Assembly (NCBI GenBank): GCA_945835085.1
Contig: CAMAIG010000021.1
Span: 1-10,853 of the forward strand
Source: an uncultured Ruminococcus sp.
Lineage (GTDB): Bacteria; Bacillota; Clostridia; Oscillospirales; Ruminococcaceae
Length of the DNA stretch: 10,853 bases
Reading direction: 5' to 3'
Below are positions 6,097 to 10,853 of this stretch, piece after piece. Numbering within the stretch: the stretch's first letter is position 1; every line of letters begins with the position of its first letter. The position numbers and the translations under genes are program-made. The notes beneath the pieces are model-generated. The model was not told where the DNA came from and did not search any database. It was given only the letters and a program-made list of their open reading frames with translations.

Positions 6097-8211
6097 TTAT
6101 TTAGCCTTAGGCTTTCTTCCCTGTTTTTTGGGAGCGGGCTTATTCTCGGTAGTCTTTGCCGCAACTTTAGCTGCACCGGCCTTTTTGGGAGCGGCAGCTG
6201 ACTTTGGCTTAGGTCCCCTTTTCTTGGGAGTATTTTCCTTTACCTCTGCAGGGTCGATGTCGATAATATCGGCAGACTTTTTCTTCCTTGTCTTAGGCGG
6301 GATATACCTGAAATACATAGCAGAAAGCCCGGGAATTGTAAGGGAAACAGAATAATCGCAGCCGTGCATTGAATATTCCTTAGCCTTTACCTTGCCGTTG
6401 TCCACTTCACCGGAGCCGCCGTATCTCAGGTCGTCGGTGGAGAGTATCTGCTCGTAGGTGCCCTCATAGGGAACGCCTATCTTGTAATCTGTCCTTGTAA
6501 CGGGAACGAAATTGCAGACAACGATTATCTCGCTTGGCTTTTCGGGGTCTGAGCAGTCAATTCTTCTGAAGGAGATAACGCTCTGAGTGTAGTCATCGGC
6601 GCATATCCACTTGAATCCCTCCCAGGAATCGTCATCATGCCAGAGGGGAGGATTGCTCAGATAAAGCTTGTTGATATCCCTGAAGAATTCGTGCATTCTT
6701 GAATGGCTGTCATACTGAAGGAGAAGCCAGTCAAGCTCCTTTTCGTAGTTCCATTCGATTATCTGACCCAGCTCGTTGCCCATGAAATTAAGCTTTTTGC
6801 CGGGGTGAGCCATCATGTAAGCGATAAAGGTCCTGTCGGAAGCGAATTTGCCCTCCATAGTGGGGCTGCTCATCTTTCCGAAAAGGGAAGCCTTTCCGTG
6901 GACCACCTCATCATGGGAGATAGGGAGGATAAAATTCTCGCTGAAAGCATAGAAGAAGGAGAAGGTGAGCTTTCCGTGGCCGCCTGCTCTGAAAATGGGG
7001 TCTGTGCGCATATAATCGAGGGTGTCGTTCATCCAGCCCATGTTCCACTTGAAGTTAAATCCAAGACCGCCCATATCCGCAGGCTTAGTTACCATAGGCC
7101 ATGCAGTGGACTCCTCAGCGATCATAAGAACGTCGGGATTTCTGGAGAATACGGCAGTATTGAGCTTCTGCAAAAATTCGATAGCCTCGTAATTCTCATG
7201 GCCGCCGTCCTTGTTGGGACGCCATTCACGCCTGTCGTAATCGAGATAGAGCATGGAAGCCACCGCATCAACACGAAGACCGTCCACATGGAATTTCTCT
7301 ATCCAGTATATTGCATTGGAGATAAGGAAGGACCTTACCTCGCCCTTGCCGTAGTCAAAAACTCTCGTGCCCCAGGCAGCGTGTTCCTTTTTCAGGGGAT
7401 CGGAATATTCATAGCAGCAGTCGCCGTCGAATTCAAACAGACCCGAAGCGTCCTTGGGGAAGTGAGCGGGCACCCAGTCAAGGATAACAGCAATGCCGTT
7501 CTGATGGAAGATGTCGATCATCTGCATAAACTGAGCGGGAGTGCCGTAGCGTGAAGTAGGAGCGTAGTAGCCTATTACCTGATAGCCCCAGGAACCGTCG
7601 TAAGGATATTCGGACAGAGGCATAAGCTCAATGTGGGTATATCCCATTTCTCTGAGATACTGTGACATTTCCTCCGCAAACTTAACATAGTCAAAGGGGG
7701 AGCCGTCCTCATACTGACGCCATGAGCCGAGATGAGCCTCGTAGATGTTCATAGGGCTCTTGTAAATATTGAGCTTCTTTTTGTATTCATACCACTTGCT
7801 GTCGTTCCACTTGTAGCTGTCGATATCCACATACTTTGTAGCGGTATTCGGACGCAGCTCCATGTGAGCGCCGAAGGGATCGGCCTTGTCAACGATGCTG
7901 TAATGGGAGGATTCCACGCTGTACTTGTAGGTAAAATACTCCTCAACATTTTCGATGAATGTTTCCCAGACAGTGGGGTCGTTAAGGCGGTACATGGGAT
8001 TCTTTTTTCTGTCCCAGTTATTGAAGTCGCCAACGAGAGAAACGGACTTGGCTTTAGGAGCCCAGACTCTGAAATAAACGCCTTCCTTACCGTCACGGAC
8101 ACCCTTGTGAGCGCCGAAGAAATTGAAGGCCTCGTAGTTGTTGCCCTCGTGGAAAACATAAAGAGGAAACTCATATTCCTCGATAGGATTTGTATTTTTG
8201 TCGTTCATCAT
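6097..8211 (-). CDS. glgB: 1,4-alpha-glucan branching enzyme (GH13) with a lysine-rich C-terminal tail
   Basis: The 704-residue enzyme cuts alpha-1,4 chains and re-attaches them as alpha-1,6 branches on glycogen. An N-terminal CBM48-type domain is seen at about 40-125 (GVYFRVWAPKAKSVSLVGDFNNWD region). The GH13 barrel follows with DWVPAHF (245-251), GLRVDAVAS with nucleophile Asp315 (311-319), MIAEES with acid/base Glu366 (363-368) and ISHDEVVHGK with Asp434 (431-440). A C-terminal beta domain runs to about 640. The last 65 residues are an unusual extension rich in Lys, Ala and Pro. They contain 19 lysines and two related motifs, KKRGPKPK (663-670) and KKQGRKPK (695-702). An AAAGG 8 bases upstream supports the first ATG at 8211; a second ATG follows immediately. 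It is the first gene of the glg operon and is served by the promoter at 8277-8249. Confidence 0.96.
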   Translation of the reverse strand: MMNDKNTNPIEEYEFPLYVFHEGNNYEAFNFFGAHKGVRDGKEGVYFRVWAPKAKSVSLVGDFNNWDRKKNPMYRLNDPTVWETFIENVEEYFTYKYSVESSHYSIVDKADPFGAHMELRPNTATKYVDIDSYKWNDSKWYEYKKKLNIYKSPMNIYEAHLGSWRQYEDGSPFDYVKFAEEMSQYLREMGYTHIELMPLSEYPYDGSWGYQVIGYYAPTSRYGTPAQFMQMIDIFHQNGIAVILDWVPAHFPKDASGLFEFDGDCCYEYSDPLKKEHAAWGTRVFDYGKGEVRSFLISNAIYWIEKFHVDGLRVDAVASMLYLDYDRREWRPNKDGGHENYEAIEFLQKLNTAVFSRNPDVLMIAEESTAWPMVTKPADMGGLGFNFKWNMGWMNDTLDYMRTDPIFRAGGHGKLTFSFFYAFSENFILPISHDEVVHGKASLFGKMSSPTMEGKFASDRTFIAYMMAHPGKKLNFMGNELGQIIEWNYEKELDWLLLQYDSHSRMHEFFRDINKLYLSNPPLWHDDDSWEGFKWICADDYTQSVISFRRIDCSDPEKPSEIIVVCNFVPVTRTDYKIGVPYEGTYEQILSTDDLRYGGSGEVDNGKVKAKEYSMHGCDYSVSLTIPGLSAMYFRYIPPKTRKKKSADIIDIDPAEVKENTPKKRGPKPKSAAAPKKAGAAKVAAKTTENKPAPKKQGRKPKAK

Positions 8212-8248
8212 ATCAACAGCCTTTCTTTTGCGTTATCTTCCATTAAAT

Positions 8249-8277
8249 ATTTTAACAGATAATGTATGAAATTACAA
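8249..8277 (-). promoter_or_regulatory. Sigma-A-type promoter of the glgBCDA operon
   Basis: TTGTAA (8277-8272, four of six to TTGACA) and TAAAAT (8254-8249, five of six to TATAAT) are separated by exactly 17 bases. A TG one base before the -10 gives an extended -10 element. Initiation would fall near 8242, leaving a leader of about 30 bases before the glgB ATG. The -35 lies inside one arm of an inverted repeat, which suggests regulated access. Confidence 0.72.
8261..8268 (-). promoter_or_regulatory. Possible sigma-E-type -10 element upstream of glgB
   Basis: The octamer CATACATT matches the sporulation sigma-E -10 consensus CATACAnT at every fixed position. It lies 50 bases before the glgB start, at a usable distance. 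The matching -35 region (about 8293-8283) resembles the consensus only weakly. In Bacillus subtilis the glg operon is known to depend on sigma-E, and spoIIE is the neighbouring gene here, so the match is suggestive but far from proven. Confidence 0.3.
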
Positions 8278-8305
8278 TAGAGATTGTAAAAGTTTTACAA
8301 ATCTC
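8272..8305. promoter_or_regulatory. Nested inverted repeats at the glgB promoter, candidate operator
   Basis: Three TTGTAA-type half-sites alternate in orientation. TTACAAT (8272-8278), AGAG and ATTGTAA (8283-8289) form a perfect 18-base inverted repeat overlapping the -35 box. TTGTAAAA (8284-8291), a central G and TTTTACAA (8293-8300) form a perfect 17-base palindrome just upstream. GAGA/TCTC flanks extend the second repeat to about 26 bases with a one-base slip. Half-site spacing would suit a dimeric regulator. The half-sites vaguely recall Rex-type TTGT operators but do not match closely enough to name a protein. Confidence 0.5.
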
Positions 8306-8466
8306 ACGGTTTTCAACTGCATTCTTTGTATATTCTGACGTATATTTTGCAGTGCCCATGGAAAAATATATTTACGAAACCGTTTAATGACATTTTCCGA
8401 TGACATAATGAGGAAGAAATCGCTCCGGCGGCTCGCATAGGGTGCAAATATTCTCTGCTAAATAAG

Positions 8467-10788
8467 TTAACGGCAGCAGCCCGCCGAATATATCCTAATG
8501 GCAGCAGCAGTCTTGTCATCTTTCATAGAGGAAGGAGCGTCATTATCCCTGTCCTCGGCATAGGCAATGAGCTTTTCGGCGAGCTGTTCGCTTGTAAGCC
8601 GCTTGTTTTCGAGGAGAGCGGAAATATAAGAGCCGCACTCCTCCCCGATGCCGTCTGTCATCATAATAATTCGGGCGCCCTCTCCCAGAGTAAAGGACTC
8701 CGACGTTATCTCAGCCTTTCCGACTATCCCCACGGGAACGGAGCAGTCCGAGAAGACCTCCTCAAAAGCCCCGTCCTCGTCCTCACGGTAAACCACAGTG
8801 GGAGCAGCCCCCATCTTAATGATATCGGTCCTGCCCGAAAAGCAGTTAAAGCGCAGCAGATCGACAGTAGTAAAAACCTCGTCGGAGGAAACCGCATTCA
8901 TCAGCACATTAAGATTTTTCACAGCACTTTCCATACCAATGCCCGAAAGAATGAGCCGTCTTAGGATATTCACCGCCATGCTGCTTTCGGCGGCAGCTCT
9001 TCCGCCCCTGCCCATGCCGTCCGCAAGGATAACATAGAAATTCCCCAGACCGTCCTCAAAGGAAATATGGCTGTCCCCGCAGATACCCCCCTCAGCGGAG
9101 GAATATTCAATGCGGCAGTCGGGGTAAAATACAGCCCCGCCGCACCATGACGCACGAAGTATGCCCTTTCCTCCCGAGAAGATCACGGGATTATCAAGAT
9201 CTGTGCCCAGAAGATTACCCAGCTGCTCCGTAATATCCGTAAGCGCCGCCCCCGTAATACTGTCGTCCCCGTCAAGGTACGCCTCAACGAAGGGATTGGA
9301 ATGGCTGTCAAAGCATATTCTCAGAGAGCGCAGGGAAAAGCCCCCCTCCGAAAAGAAGCGGCAGGCGCATTTTTCCAGCACAGTGTCCTCCCTCAATCCG
9401 TCGTTCATATTTTCCGCAATGCATCTTAGCATGGAGCAGGAGGCCTCGGTCTGTTCGGCAGCACCGTCTAAAAGTCGCCGCATATAAGCGCTTCTGCGAG
9501 CCTCTTCCTTTCGTATTCCGATCTCTCTGTTATAATCTCTGACAATAGCCGCTTTTTCCGTGCAGCCTTCAAAGCCCGCAGGCAGCTCATTTTTAGCGAT
9601 CGAACCCTTCTTTTCGCTGATAAGCTGTGCAGAGCGAAAGCAGCTCTCCGCAATACTCTGAGAGCCGCCGCCGCAAGCCGCACTGCAAACTCGCTGCGAG
9701 CAAATACTGCCGCAAACATGGCTGCGAACAGCCTCCGCAGGCTGAATGCGGTGCTTGTCCGACACCTCCGAAAGCATCTGAGCTGCATTTTCCGCATCAT
9801 AAACAATCTCCTCCAGCACACCTGCCGCAAAGCAAAGCCTGTCAGCCCCGCAGCTTTTTTCTTCCTCACGGGCAAATAACCCATTGAGCCTTGACAGATA
9901 AAGACTTTCGGGAACAAGGCAGTAAACGGCAGCAGCCGCCCCCATGTCTGCAATAAAAGCAGGAGTTCCCGAGGGCATTCCCGCCGCAGCGGTTATTCCG
10001 AAGCAAGCGCATATAAAGGCAATGTTAACGGCAAACTTCCCCTTAGGCATATACGCCCCTGCAATAAGAGCCGCAAAGGCAATTATCGCTCCGCACCTTC
10101 CCAGATCGTAATTGCAGAGCAGGAATGCAGCAGCGGAAAGAATACCCATAGCCCCGCCGCCTCTGAAGCCGAATTTCCTTGCAGCGGCACAGCATACAAA
10201 GCCCGCAGCAATGCGTCCCGGATTAAGTATCAGAATGCTCCTCATAGATAGAGCCGCAAGCATGATCATGTAGACCGCAGCCGCCGAAGCCTGTCGGAAA
10301 CCGCTTCTGTCCCCGTCGGATAAGGTCCCGACCCTTGCCGCCCGGGCAGCTTCCGAAAAGCATAAGGTCATAGCCCCGCACATAAACGATCTGATAAGAG
10401 CAGCAATAAACAGTACCCAGTCATAATTCCCGCCCCCTGCAGTAACAGCGCAGGCGCAAATAAAATATACCGCCGCCGAAACGGGAGCACGGAGCTTAGG
10501 ACGTTTTTCCCCGAACACAAACACAAAAACAGTAACGATGATAACAGCAAATATCTCTGTCAGACATTTTTCAAAGCTCCCGCCCGCCGCAGCCGCAATA
10601 AGAGCGCCGAAAAGAGCAGCAGCCGCCGCCTGAGGAGGGAGAGCCGCCGCAAGAGAAACCCCGAAGGGCGACATCACCCCGCCAATACGCACATCGGTCA
10701 TGAGAAAAGCTGCCCCGGCGGATAAGACAAGGGGCAGAACTGCCGCATTTTTCTTTTTTAACGGCGAAAAAATTTCGTTGTTTGTCAT
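8467..10788 (-). CDS. spoIIE: Stage II sporulation protein E, membrane PP2C-type serine phosphatase
   Basis: The 773-residue protein is close in size to B. subtilis SpoIIE (about 827). In that system SpoIIE sits at the polar septum and dephosphorylates SpoIIAA, which frees sigma-F in the forespore. Residues from about 15 to 295 are very hydrophobic and alanine-rich, consistent with around ten membrane segments. A central, partly charged region (300-560) includes a cysteine cluster C359-x3-C363-x4-C368-x3-C372. The C-terminal PP2C domain shows GDSHISFED (571-579), LADGMGRG (588-595) with the metal-binding Asp590, MTDGIGEE (710-717) with Asp712, and the final DDKTAAAIRI (757-766). The ATG at 10788 has AAAGGA about 8 bases upstream. 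The gene seems to be the last of its operon; the promoter is not in the window. The PP2C motifs and membrane N-terminus together make a generic PP2C phosphatase unlikely. Confidence 0.93.
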   Translation of the reverse strand: MTNNEIFSPLKKKNAAVLPLVLSAGAAFLMTDVRIGGVMSPFGVSLAAALPPQAAAAALFGALIAAAAGGSFEKCLTEIFAVIIVTVFVFVFGEKRPKLRAPVSAAVYFICACAVTAGGGNYDWVLFIAALIRSFMCGAMTLCFSEAARAARVGTLSDGDRSGFRQASAAAVYMIMLAALSMRSILILNPGRIAAGFVCCAAARKFGFRGGGAMGILSAAAFLLCNYDLGRCGAIIAFAALIAGAYMPKGKFAVNIAFICACFGITAAAGMPSGTPAFIADMGAAAAVYCLVPESLYLSRLNGLFAREEEKSCGADRLCFAAGVLEEIVYDAENAAQMLSEVSDKHRIQPAEAVRSHVCGSICSQRVCSAACGGGSQSIAESCFRSAQLISEKKGSIAKNELPAGFEGCTEKAAIVRDYNREIGIRKEEARRSAYMRRLLDGAAEQTEASCSMLRCIAENMNDGLREDTVLEKCACRFFSEGGFSLRSLRICFDSHSNPFVEAYLDGDDSITGAALTDITEQLGNLLGTDLDNPVIFSGGKGILRASWCGGAVFYPDCRIEYSSAEGGICGDSHISFEDGLGNFYVILADGMGRGGRAAAESSMAVNILRRLILSGIGMESAVKNLNVLMNAVSSDEVFTTVDLLRFNCFSGRTDIIKMGAAPTVVYREDEDGAFEEVFSDCSVPVGIVGKAEITSESFTLGEGARIIMMTDGIGEECGSYISALLENKRLTSEQLAEKLIAYAEDRDNDAPSSMKDDKTAAAIRIYSAGCCR

Positions 10789-10790
10789 TT

Positions 10791-10853
10791 TTATCTTCCT
10801 TTCTTTTTCTGACGGTAATACCGCTGTCGATTGCTGTAAAATTCCGGAGCAGC
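10791..10853 (-). CDS. Possible 3' end of an unidentified gene upstream of spoIIE
   Basis: One minus-strand frame is open from the window edge for 20 codons and stops at TAA (10793-10791), two bases before the spoIIE ATG. It reads APEFYSNRQRYYRQKKKGR after a first Ala and is strongly basic. The spoIIE ribosome binding site would lie inside it, a common arrangement in tightly packed operons. In many Firmicutes divIC or an S1-domain gene precedes spoIIE, but the short tail cannot be assigned. The other two frames are also open here, so this may be only leader sequence. Confidence 0.4.
   Translation of the reverse strand, partial: AAPEFYSNRQRYYRQKKKGR

Noticed and set aside
6703..7554. Plus-strand open frame of 283 codons antisense to glgB
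   Set aside because: Same reasoning: it covers the conserved GH13 barrel coding region and has no recognisable motifs.
8272..8305. Reading the glgB upstream palindrome as a terminator for spoIIE
   Set aside because: The stem is A/T-rich, lies about 160 bases after the spoIIE stop and is not followed by a U tract in the transcribed direction.
8313..8519. Minus-strand 68-codon frame spanning the spoIIE end and the intergenic region
   Set aside because: It begins inside spoIIE out of frame, has no convincing ribosome binding site and no recognisable sequence; nothing supports translation.
1..10853. CRISPR arrays, tRNA or rRNA genes, insertion sequences, phage or toxin-antitoxin genes
   Set aside because: I saw no regularly spaced repeats, cloverleaf-like sequences, transposase motifs or terminal repeats; the window is filled by housekeeping and sporulation genes on one strand.

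Overview
The window looks like chromosomal DNA of an anaerobic, spore-forming or formerly spore-forming Firmicute of the Clostridia, most likely a Ruminococcus-like member of the Oscillospiraceae/Ruminococcaceae. The clues are a glgC/glgD pair (GlgD is a Firmicutes hallmark), a T-box leader in front of trpE, a SpoIIE phosphatase, moderate base composition and strong purine-rich ribosome binding sites. The placement rests on gene content and protein style, not on a database match. All genes lie on the minus strand, so transcription runs from high to low coordinates.

Layout in transcription order. (1) 10853-10791: the last 20 codons of an unidentified upstream gene, ending 2 bases before spoIIE. 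(2) 10788-8467: spoIIE, a polytopic membrane PP2C phosphatase of the sporulation pathway. (3) 8466-8212: an intergenic region with no gene. Its part nearest glgB holds a good sigma-A-type promoter, an overlapping sigma-E-like -10 octamer and a set of nested inverted repeats that could be an operator. In 8306-8466 I see neither a convincing element nor a clear terminator. (4) 8211-2129: a four-gene glycogen synthesis operon, glgB-glgC-glgD-glgA, with hairpins in the glgB-glgC and glgD-glgA gaps and a likely terminator after glgA. (5) 2010-1578: a near-consensus promoter and a tryptophan T-box leader with specifier UGG. (6) 1577-60: trpE. (7) 45-1: the first 15 codons of trpG, cut by the window edge.

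The glg genes form a complete ADP-glucose route. GlgC with its catalytically degenerate partner GlgD makes ADP-glucose, GlgA extends alpha-1,4 chains, and GlgB adds alpha-1,6 branches. No phosphorylase (glgP) or debranching gene is in this operon, so glycogen breakdown must be encoded elsewhere. trpE and trpG encode anthranilate synthase, controlled by uncharged tRNA-Trp through the T-box.

I found no wholly new system. The points most worth a second look are a lysine-rich, AT-hook-like tail on the branching enzyme, the palindrome/sigma-E-like promoter region between spoIIE and glgB, a terminator-like stem inside the T-box leader, and the loss in GlgA of the lysine normally found in the KTGGL motif.
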